Counted from the stretch's first letter, positions 1 to 8,978 are shown. The stretch is DNA of 64,000 nucleotides from Antedon mediterranea (GCF_964355755.1 NC_092671.1:14178501-14242500), one strand, 5' to 3'. Translations and numbers: made by a program. The notes: generated by a model not told the origin, from the sequence alone.

Positions 1-35
1 TCGAGAGGTCCCTGGTTCAAATCCGGGTGTCCCCT
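1..35 (+). tRNA. tRNA-Cys, 3' part (window edge)
   Basis: Begins in the 3' strand of the anticodon stem. Variable region, T arm and acceptor strand are intact. Same as 2727-2761, so the array continues to the left. Confidence 0.85.
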
Positions 36-95
36 TATATTATTTTAGGCTAATTGATGATACTAAAAACAGCACATTATTCCATATAAATCACA

Positions 96-167
96 GGGGA
101 CATAGCTCAGTGGTAGCGCATTCGACTGCAGATCGAGAGGTCCCTGGTTCAAATCCGGGTATCCCCT
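96..167 (+). tRNA. tRNA-Cys(GCA)
   Basis: D-stem GCTC/GCGC has one mismatch; C6-A67 mismatch in the acceptor. Same variant as 1215, 2822 and 7883. Confidence 0.6.
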
Positions 168-232
168 CTTATTATATTAATTTAGGCTAATTGATGACAA
201 TAAAAACAGCACATTATTCAATATAAACCGCA

Positions 233-304
233 GGGGATATAGCTCAGTGGAAGAGCAATCGACTGCAGATCAAGACGTCCCTGGTTCAAATCCGGGTGTC
301 CTCT
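233..304 (+). tRNA. tRNA-Cys(GCA), weak anticodon stem
   Basis: GGAAGAGC class: anticodon stem ATCGA/TCAAG has two mismatches; G2-U71 wobble. Confidence 0.5.
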
Positions 305-369
305 CTTATTATATTAATTTGGGCTAATTGATGATAATAAAAACAGCACATTATTCCATATAAATCGCA

Positions 370-441
370 GGGGATATAGCTCAGTGGAAGAACAATCGAC
401 TGCAGATCAAGACGTCCCTGGTTCAAATCCGGGTGTCCCCT
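370..441 (+). tRNA. tRNA-Cys(GCA), weak stems
   Basis: GGAAGAAC class: as the GGAAGAGC class but with a further D-stem mismatch. Confidence 0.45.
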
Positions 442-513
442 CCGATCCTATATTATATTAATTTAGGCTAAATGTTGATAATAAAAACAGCACATTATTC
501 CAGATATAACACA

Positions 514-585
514 GGGGATATAGCTCAGCGGTAGAGCATTCGACTGCAGATCGAGAGGTCCCTGGTTCAAAGCCGGGTGTCTCCT
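514..585 (+). tRNA. tRNA-Cys(GCA) with G3-U70 pair
   Basis: Acceptor 3' strand TGTCTCC puts T582 opposite G516, a G3-U70 wobble; otherwise well folded. Followed by TTTT. Confidence 0.75.
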
Positions 586-650
586 TTTATTATATTAAAT
601 TAGGCTAATTGATGATAATAAAAACAGCACAATATTCCATACAAAACGCA

Positions 651-740
651 GGGGATATAGCTTAGTGGTAGAGCATTATTTTGACTTTAGATCGAGAGTT
701 CCCTTGTTCAAATGCGGCTGTTCAAATGCGGCTGTCCACT
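651..740 (+). pseudogene. tRNA-Cys-derived copy, anticodon loop TTA, duplicated T arm
   Basis: Four extra bases before the anticodon stem, loop CTTTAGA, and a 14-bp duplication (ttcaaatgcggctg) in the T arm. Unlikely to be functional. Confidence 0.7.
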
Positions 741-803
741 CTTAATATATTTATTAGGCTAATTGATGATAATAAAAACAGCACATTATTCATATAAAAC
801 GCA

Positions 804-875
804 GGGGACATAGCTCAGTGGTAGAGCATTCGACTGCAGATCGAGAGGTCCCTGGTTCAAATCCGGGTGTCCCCT
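804..875 (+). tRNA. tRNA-Cys(GCA)
   Basis: All four stems pair; acceptor GGGGACA/TGTCCCC is fully Watson-Crick. A good reference copy. Confidence 0.9.
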
Positions 876-940
876 CCTATTATATTAATTTAGGCTAAAT
901 GTTGATAATAAAAACAGAACATTATTCCATATATAACACA

Positions 941-1012
941 GGGGATATAGCTCAGCGGTAGAGCATTCGACTGCAGATCGAGAGGTCCCTGGTTCAAATC
1001 AGGGTGTCCCCT
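941..1012 (+). tRNA. tRNA-Cys(GCA)
   Basis: D-loop AGCGGTA class; one T-stem mismatch (CAGGG). Confidence 0.8.
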
Positions 1013-1077
1013 CCTATTATATTAATTTAGGCTAAATGTTGATAATAAAAACAGCACATTATTCCATATATAACACA

Positions 1078-1149
1078 GGGGATATAGCTCAGCGGTAGAG
1101 CATTCGACTGCAGATCGAGAGGTCCCTGGTTCAAATCCGGGTGTCCCCT
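1078..1149 (+). tRNA. tRNA-Cys(GCA)
   Basis: D-loop AGCGGTA class, stems intact. Confidence 0.88.
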
Positions 1150-1214
1150 GTTATTATAATAGTTATGGCTAATTGATGATAATAAAAACAGCACATTATT
1201 CCATATAAATCACA

Positions 1215-1286
1215 GGGGACATAGCTCAGTGGTAGCGCATTCGACTGCAGATCGAGAGGTCCCTGGTTCAAATCCGGGTATCCCCT
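1215..1286 (+). tRNA. tRNA-Cys(GCA)
   Basis: D-stem GCTC/GCGC mismatch, like 96. Confidence 0.6.
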
Positions 1287-1351
1287 CTTATTATATTAAT
1301 TTAGGCTAATTGATGACAATAAAAACAGCACATTATTCAATATAAACCGCA

Positions 1352-1423
1352 GGGGATATAGCTCAGTGGAAGAGCAATCGACTGCAGATCAAGACGTCCC
1401 TGGTTCAAATCCGGGTGTCCTCT
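1352..1423 (+). tRNA. tRNA-Cys(GCA), weak anticodon stem
   Basis: GGAAGAGC class, G2-U71. Confidence 0.5.
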
Positions 1424-1488
1424 CTTATTATATTAATTTGGGCTAATTGATGATAATAAAAACAGCACATTATTCCATATAAATCGCA

Positions 1489-1560
1489 GGGGATATAGCT
1501 CAGTGGAAGAACAATCGACTGCAGATCAAGACGTCCCTGGTTCAAATCCGGGTGTCCTCT
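1489..1560 (+). tRNA. tRNA-Cys(GCA), weak stems
   Basis: GGAAGAAC class, G2-U71. Confidence 0.45.
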
Positions 1561-1625
1561 CTTATTATATTAATTTGGGCTAATTGATGATAATAAAAAC
1601 AGCACATTATTCCATATAAATCGCA

Positions 1626-1697
1626 GGGGATATAGCTCAGTGGAAGAGCATTCGACTGCAGATCAAGACGTCCCTGGTTCAAATCCGGGTGTCCTCT
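1626..1697 (+). tRNA. tRNA-Cys(GCA)
   Basis: GGAAGAGC D-loop but 5' stem TTCGA, leaving a single C-A mismatch in the anticodon stem. Confidence 0.6.
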
Positions 1698-1762
1698 CTT
1701 ATTATATTAATTTGGGCTAATTGATGATAATAAAAACAGCACATTATTCCATATAAATCGCA

Positions 1763-1834
1763 GGGGATATAGCTCAGTGGTAGAGCATTCGACTGCAGAT
1801 CGAGAGGTCCCTGGTTCAAATCCGGGTGTCCCCT
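1763..1834 (+). tRNA. tRNA-Cys(GCA)
   Basis: Canonical copy, stems intact. Confidence 0.9.
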
Positions 1835-1895
1835 CCGATCCTATATTATATTAATTTAGGCTAAATGTTGATAATAAAAACAGCACATTATTCCA

Positions 1896-1964
1896 GATAT
1901 AGCTCAGCGGTAGAGCATTCGACTGCAGATCGAGAGGTCCCTGGTTCAAATCCGGGTGTCCCCT
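1896..1964 (+). pseudogene. tRNA-Cys, 5' acceptor strand deleted
   Basis: A deletion joins the spacer (ttccag) to atatagctc, removing the first Gs; the rest matches the AGCGGTA class. Confidence 0.75.
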
Positions 1965-2029
1965 TTTATTATATTAAATTAGGCTAATTGATGATAATAA
2001 AAACAGCACAATATTCCATACAAAACGCC

Positions 2030-2105
2030 GGGGATATAGCTCAGTGGTAGAGCATTATTTTGACTTTAGATCGAGAGTTCCCTTGTTCAAATGCGGCTGT
2101 CCACT
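2030..2105 (+). pseudogene. tRNA-Cys-derived copy, anticodon loop TTA
   Basis: Four-base insertion before the anticodon stem (76 nt total), loop CTTTAGA, T arm CTTG-TTCAAATGCGGC degraded, acceptor end CCACT. Confidence 0.65.
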
Positions 2106-2169
2106 CTTAATATATTTATTAGGCTAATTGATGATAATAAAAACAGCACATTATTCCATATAAAACGCA

Positions 2170-2241
2170 GGGGAAATAGCTCAGTGGTAGAGCATTCGAC
2201 TGCAGATCGAGAGGTCCCTGGTTCAAATCCGGGTATCCCCT
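2170..2241 (+). tRNA. tRNA-Cys(GCA)
   Basis: Acceptor GGGGAAA/TATCCCC with an A-A mismatch at 6-67; rest canonical. Confidence 0.75.
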
Positions 2242-2306
2242 CATATTATATTAATTTAGGCTAATTGATGATAATAAAAACAGCACATTATTCCATATAA
2301 TACGTA

Positions 2307-2378
2307 GGGGACATAGCTCAGTGGTAGAGCATTCGACTGCAGATCGAGAGGTCCCTGGTTCAAATCCGGGTGTCCCCT
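2307..2378 (+). tRNA. tRNA-Cys(GCA)
   Basis: Canonical, acceptor fully paired. Confidence 0.9.
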
Positions 2379-2443
2379 GTTATTATATTCGTTATGGCTA
2401 ATAAATGACATTAAAAACAGCACATTAGTCCATATAAAACGCA

Positions 2444-2488
2444 GGGATACAGCTCAGAGAGGTACCTGGTTCAAATCCGAGTGTCCCT
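2444..2488 (+). pseudogene. tRNA-Cys with internal deletion
   Basis: D-arm half and whole anticodon arm missing: gctcag runs straight into agaggtacctgg. The same deletion recurs at 3791 and 12405. Confidence 0.8.
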
Positions 2489-2553
2489 CCTATAATATTA
2501 GTTTAGGCTAATTGATGATAATAAAAACAGCACATTATTCCATATAAAACGCA

Positions 2554-2625
2554 GGGGATATAGCTCAGTGGTAGAGCATTCGACTGCAGATCGAGAGGTC
2601 CCTTGCTCAAATCCGGGTGTCCCTT
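2554..2625 (+). tRNA. tRNA-Cys(GCA)
   Basis: T-loop starts CTC instead of TTC (B box altered); G1-U72. Confidence 0.6.
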
Positions 2626-2689
2626 TCTATTATATTATTTTAAGCTAATTGATGATACTAAAACAGCACATTATTCCATATAAATCACA

Positions 2690-2761
2690 GGGGACATAGC
2701 TTAGTGGTAGAGCATTCGACTGCAGATCGAGAGGTCCCTGGTTCAAATCCGGGTGTCCCCT
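2690..2761 (+). tRNA. tRNA-Cys(GCA)
   Basis: Canonical except D-stem GCTT/GAGC (wobble). Spacer downstream has TTTT. Confidence 0.85.
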
Positions 2762-2821
2762 TATATTATTTTAGGCTAATTGATGATACTAAAAACAGCA
2801 CATTATTCCATATAAATAACA

Positions 2822-2893
2822 GGGGACATAGCTCAGTGGTAGCGCATTCGACTGCAGATCGAGAGGTCCCTGGTTCAAATCCGGGTATCCCCT
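2822..2893 (+). tRNA. tRNA-Cys(GCA)
   Basis: GCTC/GCGC D-stem mismatch class. Confidence 0.6.
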
Positions 2894-2958
2894 CTTATTA
2901 TATTAATTTAGGCTAATTGATGACAATAAAAACAGCACATTATTCAATATAAACCGCA

Positions 2959-3030
2959 GGGGATATAGCTCAGTGGAAGAGCAATCGACTGCAGATCAAG
3001 ACGTCCCTGGTTCAAATCCGGGTGTCCTCT
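2959..3030 (+). tRNA. tRNA-Cys(GCA), weak anticodon stem
   Basis: GGAAGAGC class, G2-U71. Confidence 0.5.
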
Positions 3031-3095
3031 CTTATTATATTAATTTGGGCTAATTGATGATAATAAAAACAGCACATTATTCCATATAAATCGCA

Positions 3096-3167
3096 GGGGA
3101 TATAGCTCAGTGGAAGAACAATCGACTGCAGATCAAGACGTCCCTGGTTCAAATCCGGGTGTCCCCT
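3096..3167 (+). tRNA. tRNA-Cys(GCA), weak stems
   Basis: GGAAGAAC class with acceptor TGTCCCC. Confidence 0.45.
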
Positions 3168-3239
3168 CCGATCTTATATTATATTAATTTAGGCTAAATG
3201 TTGATAATAAAAACAGCACATTATTCCAGATATAACACA

Positions 3240-3311
3240 GGGGATATAGCTCAGCGGTAGAGCATTCGACTGCAGATCGAGAGGTCCCTGGTTCAAAGCC
3301 GGGTGTCTCCT
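3240..3311 (+). tRNA. tRNA-Cys(GCA) with G3-U70 pair
   Basis: Second copy of the 514 variant: T3308 faces G3242. Followed by TTTT. Confidence 0.75.
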
Positions 3312-3376
3312 TTTATTATATTAAATTAGGCTAATTGATGATAATAAAAACAGCACAATATTCCATACAAAACGCA

Positions 3377-3452
3377 GGGGATATAGCTCAGTGGTAGAGC
3401 ATTATTTTGACTTTAGATCGAGAGTTCCCTTGTTCAAATGCGGCTGTCCACT
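3377..3452 (+). pseudogene. tRNA-Cys-derived copy, anticodon loop TTA
   Basis: Same 76-nt variant as 2030. Confidence 0.65.
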
Positions 3453-3516
3453 CTTAATATATTTATTAGGCTAATTGATGATAATAAAAACAGCACATTA
3501 TTCCATATAAAACGCA

Positions 3517-3588
3517 GGGGACATAGCTCAGTGGTAGAGCATTCGACTGCAGATCGAGAGGTCCCTGGTTCAAATCCGGGTATCCCCT
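3517..3588 (+). tRNA. tRNA-Cys(GCA)
   Basis: Canonical body; C6-A67 mismatch. Confidence 0.8.
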
Positions 3589-3653
3589 CATATTATATTA
3601 ATTTAGGCTAATTGATGATAATAAAAACAGCACATTATTCCATATAATACGTA

Positions 3654-3725
3654 GGGGACATAGCTCAGTGGTAGAGCATTCGACTGCAGATCGAGAGGTC
3701 CCTGGTTCAAATCCGGGTGTCCCCT
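3654..3725 (+). tRNA. tRNA-Cys(GCA)
   Basis: Canonical, acceptor fully paired. Confidence 0.9.
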
Positions 3726-3790
3726 GTTATTATATTCGTTATGGCTAATAACTGACATTAAAAACAGCACATTAGTCCATATAAAACGCA

Positions 3791-3835
3791 GGGATACAGC
3801 TCAGAGAGGTACCTGGTTCAAATCCGAGTGTCCCT
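3791..3835 (+). pseudogene. tRNA-Cys with internal deletion
   Basis: Same deletion as 2444. Confidence 0.8.
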
Positions 3836-3900
3836 CCTATAACATTAGTTTAGGCTAATTGATGATAATATAAACAGCACATTATTCCATATTAAACGCA

Positions 3901-3972
3901 GGGGATATAGCTCAGTGGTAGAGCATTCGACTGCAGATCGAGAGGTCCCTTGCTCAAATCCGGGTGTCCCTT
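3901..3972 (+). tRNA. tRNA-Cys(GCA)
   Basis: CTC T-loop and G1-U72, like 2554. Confidence 0.6.
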
Positions 3973-4036
3973 TCTATTATATTATTTTAAGCTAATTGAT
4001 GATACTAAAACAGCACATTATTCCATATAAATCACA

Positions 4037-4108
4037 GGGGACATAGCTTAGTGGTAGAGCATTCCACTGCAGATCGAGAGATCCCTGGTTCAAATCCGGG
4101 TGTGCCCT
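4037..4108 (+). tRNA. tRNA-Cys(GCA)
   Basis: Stem TTCCA/TCGAG has a C-C mismatch; G4-G69 mismatch. Confidence 0.55.
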
Positions 4109-4173
4109 CTTATTATATTAGTTTTAGCTAATTGATGATAATAAAAATAGCACATTCTTCCATATAAAACGCA

Positions 4174-4245
4174 TGGGATATAGCTCAGTGGTAGAGCATT
4201 CGACTGCAGATCGAGAGGTCCCTGGTTCAAATCCGGGTGTGCCCT
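4174..4245 (+). tRNA. tRNA-Cys(GCA), T1
   Basis: G1 replaced by T and G4-G69 mismatch; rest canonical. Confidence 0.55.
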
Positions 4246-4309
4246 TCTATTATATTATTTTAGGCTAATTAATGATACTAAAACAGCACATTAATCCATA
4301 TAAATCACA

Positions 4310-4381
4310 GGGGACATAGCTCAGTGGTAGAGCATTCGACTGCAGATCGAGAGGTCACTGGTTCAAATCCGGGTATCCCCT
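4310..4381 (+). tRNA. tRNA-Cys(GCA)
   Basis: One T-stem mismatch (position 49 is A) and C6-A67. Confidence 0.7.
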
Positions 4382-4447
4382 CTTATTATATTAATTTAGG
4401 CTAATTGATGATAATAAAAAACAGCATATTATTCCATATAAAACGAA

Positions 4448-4519
4448 TGGGATATAGCTAAGTGGTAGAGCATTTGACTTGAGATCAAGACGTCCCTGGT
4501 TCAAATCTGGGTGTCCCCT
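4448..4519 (+). tRNA. tRNA-Cys body with anticodon TGA
   Basis: Loop CTTGAGA, anticodon TGA at 4480-4482; stem TTTGA/TCAAG pairs. T1-C72 and D-stem A-G mismatches. No long variable arm, so not a serine tRNA by structure; probably non-functional. Confidence 0.5.
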
Positions 4520-4584
4520 TTCATTATATTAGTTTAGGCTAATTGATTATAATAAAAACAGCACATTATTCAATATAAACCGCA

Positions 4585-4656
4585 GGGGATATAGCTCAGT
4601 GGTAGAGCATTCGGCTGCAGATCGATAGTTCCCTGGTTCAAATCCGGGTGTCCACT
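4585..4656 (+). tRNA. tRNA-Cys(GCA)
   Basis: TTCGG/TCGAT stem class; G2-A71 mismatch. Confidence 0.55.
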
Positions 4657-4727
4657 GTTATTATATTGGTTTAGTCTAATTTATGATACCGGTACTAAAA
4701 ACAGCACATTATTCCATATAAAACGCA

Positions 4728-4799
4728 GGGGATATAGCTCAGTGCAAGAGAAATCGACTGCAGATCAAGACGTCCCTGGTTCAAATCCGGGTGACCCCT
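4728..4799 (+). tRNA. tRNA-Cys(GCA), degenerate
   Basis: D-loop GTGCAAGAG class with weak D and anticodon stems. Confidence 0.4.
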
Positions 4800-4864
4800 C
4801 TTATTATATTAATTTGGGCTAATTGATGATAATAAAAACAGCACATTATTCCATATAAATCGCA

Positions 4865-4935
4865 GGGGATATAGCTCAGTGGTAGAGCATTCGACTGCAG
4901 ATCGAGAGGTCCCTGGTTCAAATCCGGGTTTCCCT
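4865..4935 (+). tRNA. tRNA-Cys(GCA)
   Basis: Canonical body; one base missing from the 3' acceptor strand. Confidence 0.65.
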
Positions 4936-5000
4936 CCTATTATATTAATTTAGGCTAAATGTTTATAATAAAAACAGCACATTATTCCATATATAACACA

Positions 5001-5072
5001 GGGGATATAGTTCAGCGGTAGAGCATTCGACTGCAGATCGAGAGTTCCCTGGTTCAAATCCGGGTGTCCCCT
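5001..5072 (+). tRNA. tRNA-Cys(GCA)
   Basis: AGCGGTA class, D-stem GTTC/GAGC (wobble). Confidence 0.8.
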
Positions 5073-5139
5073 CCTATATTATATTAATTTAGGCTAAATG
5101 TTAATAATAAAAACAGCACATTATTCCAGATATAACACA

Positions 5140-5211
5140 GGGGATATAGCTCAGCGGTAGAGCATTCGACTGCAGATCGAGAGGTCCCTGGTTCAAATCT
5201 GGGTGTCCCCT
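5140..5211 (+). tRNA. tRNA-Cys(GCA)
   Basis: AGCGGTA class, T-stem CCTGG/CTGGG pairs through a wobble. Confidence 0.87.
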
Positions 5212-5276
5212 CCTATTATATTAATTTAGGCTAAATGTTGATAATAAAAACAGCACATTATTCCATATATAACACA

Positions 5277-5348
5277 GGGGATATAGCTCAGCGGTAGAGC
5301 ATTCGACTGCAGATCGAGAGGTCCCTGGTTCAAATCCGGGTGTCCCTT
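5277..5348 (+). tRNA. tRNA-Cys(GCA)
   Basis: AGCGGTA class, G1-U72. Confidence 0.8.
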
Positions 5349-5413
5349 CCTATTATATTAATTTAGGCTAAATGTTGATAATAAAAACAGCACATTATTC
5401 CATATATAACACG

Positions 5414-5485
5414 GGGGATATAGCTCAGCGGTAGAGCATTCGACTGCAGATCAAGAGGTCCCTGGTTCAAATCCGGGTGTCCCCT
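5414..5485 (+). tRNA. tRNA-Cys(GCA)
   Basis: AGCGGTA class; one C-A mismatch in the anticodon stem. Confidence 0.7.
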
Positions 5486-5550
5486 GTTATTATAATAGTT
5501 ATGGCTAATTGATGATAATAAAAACAGCACATTATTCCATATAAATCGCA

Positions 5551-5622
5551 GGGGATATAGCTCAGTGGAAGAACAATCGACTGCAGATCAAGACGTCCCT
5601 GGTTCAAATCCGGGTGTTCTCT
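5551..5622 (+). tRNA. tRNA-Cys(GCA) with G4-U69
   Basis: GGAAGAAC class whose acceptor end TGTTCTC gives G4-U69 (5554/5618) and G2-U71. Confidence 0.45.
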
Positions 5623-5687
5623 CTTATTATATTAATTTGGGCTAATTGATGATAATAAAAACAGCACATTATTCCATTTAAGTCGCA

Positions 5688-5759
5688 GGGGATATAGCTC
5701 AGTGGAAGTGCAATCGACTGCAGATCAAGACGTCCGTGGTTCAAATCCGGGTGTCCTCT
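5688..5759 (+). tRNA. tRNA-Cys(GCA), degenerate
   Basis: GGAAGTGC variant with extra D-stem and T-stem mismatches. Confidence 0.4.
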
Positions 5760-5824
5760 CTTATTATATTAAATTGGGCTAATTGATGATAATAAAAACA
5801 GCACATTATTCCATATAAATCGCA

Positions 5825-5896
5825 GGGGATATAGCTCAGTGGTAGAGCATTCGACTGCAGATCGAGAGGTCCCTGGTTCAAATCCGGGTGTCCCCT
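5825..5896 (+). tRNA. tRNA-Cys(GCA)
   Basis: Canonical. Confidence 0.9.
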
Positions 5897-5961
5897 CTTA
5901 TTATATTAATTTGGGCTAATTGATGATAATAAAAACAGCACATTATTCCATATAAATCGCA

Positions 5962-6033
5962 GGGGATATAGCTCAGTGGTAGAGCATTCGACTGCAGATC
6001 GAGTGGTCCCTGGTTCAAATCCGGGTGTCCCCT
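5962..6033 (+). tRNA. tRNA-Cys(GCA)
   Basis: Canonical, variable region TGGTC. Confidence 0.88.
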
Positions 6034-6100
6034 CCTATATTATATTAATTTAGGCTAAATGTTGATAATAAAAACAGCACATTATTCCAGATATAACACA

Positions 6101-6172
6101 GGGGATATAGCTCAGCGGTAGAGCATTCGACTGCAGATCGAGAGGTCCCTGGTTCAAATCCGGGTGTCCCCT
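6101..6172 (+). tRNA. tRNA-Cys(GCA)
   Basis: AGCGGTA class with TTTT directly after the gene. Confidence 0.9.
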
Positions 6173-6237
6173 TTTATTATATTAAATTAGGCTAATTGAT
6201 GATAATAAAAACAGCACAATATTCCATACAAAACGCA

Positions 6238-6313
6238 GGGGATATAGCTCAGTGGTAGAGCATTATTTTGACTTTAGATCGAGAGTTCCCTTGTTCAAAT
6301 GCGGCTGTCCACT
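6238..6313 (+). pseudogene. tRNA-Cys-derived copy, anticodon loop TTA
   Basis: Same 76-nt variant as 2030. Confidence 0.65.
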
Positions 6314-6377
6314 CTTAATATATTTATTAGGCTAATTGATGATAATAAAAACAGCACATTATTCCCTATAAAACGCA

Positions 6378-6449
6378 GGGGACATAGCTCAGTGGTAGAG
6401 CATTCCACTGCAGATCGAGAGGTCCCTGGTTCAAATCCGGGTATCGCCT
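6378..6449 (+). tRNA. tRNA-Cys(GCA)
   Basis: C-C mismatch in the anticodon stem; acceptor end TATCGCC. Confidence 0.55.
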
Positions 6450-6514
6450 CTTATTATATTAATTTAGGCTAATTGATGATAATAAAAACAGCACATTATT
6501 CCATATAATACACA

Positions 6515-6586
6515 GGGGATATAGCTCAGTGGTAGAGCATTCGACTGCAGATCGAGAGGTCCCTGGTTCAAATCTGGGTGTCCCCT
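6515..6586 (+). tRNA. tRNA-Cys(GCA)
   Basis: Canonical; T-stem CTGGG wobble. Confidence 0.88.
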
Positions 6587-6651
6587 TTCATTATATTAGT
6601 TTAGGCTAATTGATTATAATAAAAACAGCACATTATTCAATATAAACCGCA

Positions 6652-6723
6652 GAGGATATAGCTAAGTGGTAGAGCATTCGGCTGCAGATCGATAGTTCCC
6701 TTGTTCAAATCCGGGTGTCCCCT
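6652..6723 (+). tRNA. tRNA-Cys(GCA)
   Basis: TTCGG/TCGAT class; acceptor GAGG and D-stem GCTA mismatches. Confidence 0.45.
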
Positions 6724-6794
6724 GTTATTATATTAGTTTAGTCTAATTTATGATACCGGTACTAAAAACAGCACATTATTCCATATAAAACGCA

Positions 6795-6865
6795 GGGGAT
6801 ATAGCTCAGTGCAAGAGAAATCGACTGCAGATCAAGACGTCCCTGGTTCAAATCCGGGTGACCCT
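6795..6865 (+). tRNA. tRNA-Cys(GCA), degenerate
   Basis: GTGCAAGAG class, one base short in the acceptor. Confidence 0.35.
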
Positions 6866-6930
6866 CTTATTATATTAATTTGGGCTAATTGATGATAATA
6901 AAAACAGCACATTATTCCATATAAATCGCA

Positions 6931-7002
6931 GGGGATATAGCTCAGTGGTAGAGCATTCGACTGCAGATCGAGAGGTCCTTGGTTCAAATCCGGGTGTCCC
7001 CT
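6931..7002 (+). tRNA. tRNA-Cys(GCA)
   Basis: Canonical; T-stem CTTGG. Confidence 0.87.
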
Positions 7003-7067
7003 CCTATTATATTATTTTAGGCTAAATGTTGATAATAAAAACAGCACATTATTCCAGATATAACACA

Positions 7068-7139
7068 GGGGATATAGCTCAGCGGTAGAGCATTCGACTG
7101 CAGATCGAGAGGTCCCTGGTTCAAATCCGGGTGTCCCCT
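7068..7139 (+). tRNA. tRNA-Cys(GCA)
   Basis: AGCGGTA class, stems intact. Confidence 0.9.
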
Positions 7140-7204
7140 GTTATTATATTAGTTTAGGCTAATTGATGACAATAAAAACCGCTCATTATTCCATATAAAA
7201 CGCA

Positions 7205-7276
7205 GGGGATATAGCTCAGTGGTCGAGCATTCGACTGCAGATCGAGACGTCCCAGGTTCAAATCCGGGTGACCCCT
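7205..7276 (+). tRNA. tRNA-Cys(GCA)
   Basis: D-loop GTGGTCG; A5-A68 mismatch; T-stem CCAGG. Confidence 0.7.
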
Positions 7277-7341
7277 GTTATTATATTAGTTTAGGCTAAT
7301 TGATGACAATAAAAACAGCACATTAGTCCATATAAAACGCA

Positions 7342-7412
7342 GGGTATACAGCTCAGTGGTAGAGGATTCGACTGCAGATCGAGAGGTACCTGGTTCAAAT
7401 CCGAGTGTCCCT
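7342..7412 (+). tRNA. tRNA-Cys(GCA), 71 nt
   Basis: Acceptor GGGTATA with a short 3' strand; D-stem GAGG mismatch. Confidence 0.5.
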
Positions 7413-7477
7413 CCTATAATATTAGTTTAGGCTAATTGATGTTAATAAAAACAGAACATTATTCCATATAAATCGCA

Positions 7478-7549
7478 GGGGATATAGCTCAGTGGTAGAG
7501 CATTCGACTGCAGATCGAGAGGTCGCTGGTTCAAATCCGGGTGTCCCCT
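7478..7549 (+). tRNA. tRNA-Cys(GCA)
   Basis: One T-stem mismatch (GCTGG); TTTT follows. Confidence 0.8.
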
Positions 7550-7614
7550 TTTATTATATTAAATTAGGCTTATTGATGATAATAAAAACAGCACATTATT
7601 CCATACAAAACGCA

Positions 7615-7686
7615 GGGGATATAGCTCAGTGGTAAAGCATTCGACTGCAGATCGAGAGGTCCCTTGCTCAAATCCGGGTGTCCCTT
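7615..7686 (+). tRNA. tRNA-Cys(GCA)
   Basis: D-stem AAGC, CTC T-loop, G1-U72. Confidence 0.5.
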
Positions 7687-7750
7687 TCTATTATATTTTT
7701 TTAAGCTAATTGATGATACTAAAACAGCACATTATTCCATATAAATCACA

Positions 7751-7822
7751 GGGGACATAGCTCAGTGGTAGAGCATTCGACTGCAGATCGAGAGGTCCCT
7801 GGTTCAAATCCGGGTGTCCCGT
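7751..7822 (+). tRNA. tRNA-Cys(GCA)
   Basis: Canonical body, but G1-G72 mismatch at the acceptor end. Confidence 0.7.
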
Positions 7823-7882
7823 TATATTATTTTAGGCTAATCGATGATACTAAAAACAGCACATTATTCCATATAAATCACA

Positions 7883-7954
7883 GGGGACAAAGCTCCGTGG
7901 TAGCGCATTCGACTGCAGATCGAGAGGTCCCTGGTTCAAATCCGGGTATCCCCT
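7883..7954 (+). tRNA. tRNA-Cys(GCA)
   Basis: GCTC/GCGC class with altered A box (AAGCTCCGTGG). Confidence 0.5.
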
Positions 7955-8019
7955 CTTATTATATTAATTTAGGCTAATTGATGACAATACAAACAGCACA
8001 TTATTCAATATAAACCGCA

Positions 8020-8091
8020 GGGGATATAGCTCAGTGGAAGAGCAATCGACTGCAGATCAAGACGTCCCTGGTTCAAATCCGGGTGTCCTCT
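8020..8091 (+). tRNA. tRNA-Cys(GCA), weak anticodon stem
   Basis: GGAAGAGC class. Confidence 0.5.
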
Positions 8092-8156
8092 CTTATTATA
8101 TTAATTTGGGCTAATTGATGATAATAAAAACAGCACATTATTCCATATAAATCGCA

Positions 8157-8228
8157 GGGGATATAGCTCAGTGGAAGAACAATCGACTGCAGATCAAGAC
8201 GTCCCTGGTTCAAATCCGGGTGTCCTCT
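8157..8228 (+). tRNA. tRNA-Cys(GCA), weak stems
   Basis: GGAAGAAC class. Confidence 0.45.
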
Positions 8229-8293
8229 CTTATTATATTAATTTGGGCTAATTGATGATAATAAAAACAGCACATTATTCCATATAAATCGCA

Positions 8294-8365
8294 GGGGATA
8301 TAGCTCAGTGGTAGAGCATTCGACTGCAGATCGAGAGGTCCCTGGTTCAAATCCGGGTGTCCCCT
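8294..8365 (+). tRNA. tRNA-Cys(GCA)
   Basis: Canonical. Confidence 0.9.
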
Positions 8366-8430
8366 CTTATTATATTAATTTGGGCTAATTGATGATAATA
8401 AAAACCGCACATTATTCCATATAAATCGCA

Positions 8431-8502
8431 GGGGATATAGCTCAGTGGTAGAGCATTCGACTGCAGATCGAGAGGTCCCTGGTTCAAATCCGGGTGTCCT
8501 CT
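8431..8502 (+). tRNA. tRNA-Cys(GCA)
   Basis: Canonical with G2-U71. Confidence 0.85.
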
Positions 8503-8567
8503 CCTATAATATTAGTTTAGGCTAATTGATGATAATAAAAACAGCACATTATTCCATATAAATCACA

Positions 8568-8639
8568 GGGGACATAGCTTAGTGGTAGAGCATTCCACTG
8601 CAGATCGAGAGATCCCTGGTTCAAATCCGGGTTTGCCCT
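8568..8639 (+). tRNA. tRNA-Cys(GCA)
   Basis: Same variant as 4037 (C-C in anticodon stem). Confidence 0.5.
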
Positions 8640-8704
8640 CTTATTATATTAGTTTTAGCTAATTGATGATAATAAAAACAGCACATTATTCCATATAAAA
8701 CGCA

Positions 8705-8776
8705 GGGGATATAGCTCAGTGGTAGAGCATTCGACTGCAGATCGAGAGGTCCCTGGTTCAAATCCGGGTGTGCCCT
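8705..8776 (+). tRNA. tRNA-Cys(GCA)
   Basis: Canonical except G4-G69. Confidence 0.75.
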
Positions 8777-8840
8777 TCTATTATATTATTTTAGGCTAAT
8801 TAATGATACTAAAACAGCACATTATTCCATATAAATCACA

Positions 8841-8912
8841 GGGGACATAGCTCAGTGGTAGAGCATTCGATTGCAGATCGAGAGGTCACTGGTTCAAATC
8901 CGGGTATCCCTT
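8841..8912 (+). tRNA. tRNA-Cys(GCA)
   Basis: Loop TTGCAGA (T32); T-stem position 49 is A. Confidence 0.65.
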
Positions 8913-8978
8913 CTTATTATATTAATTTAGGCTAATTGATGATAATAAAAAACAGCACATTATTCCATATAAAACGAA

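Noticed and set aside
2704-7977. 70-codon ORFs at 2704-2916 and 7765-7977
   Set aside because: They run through two tRNA-Cys units and a spacer; repeated by array duplication, not coding.
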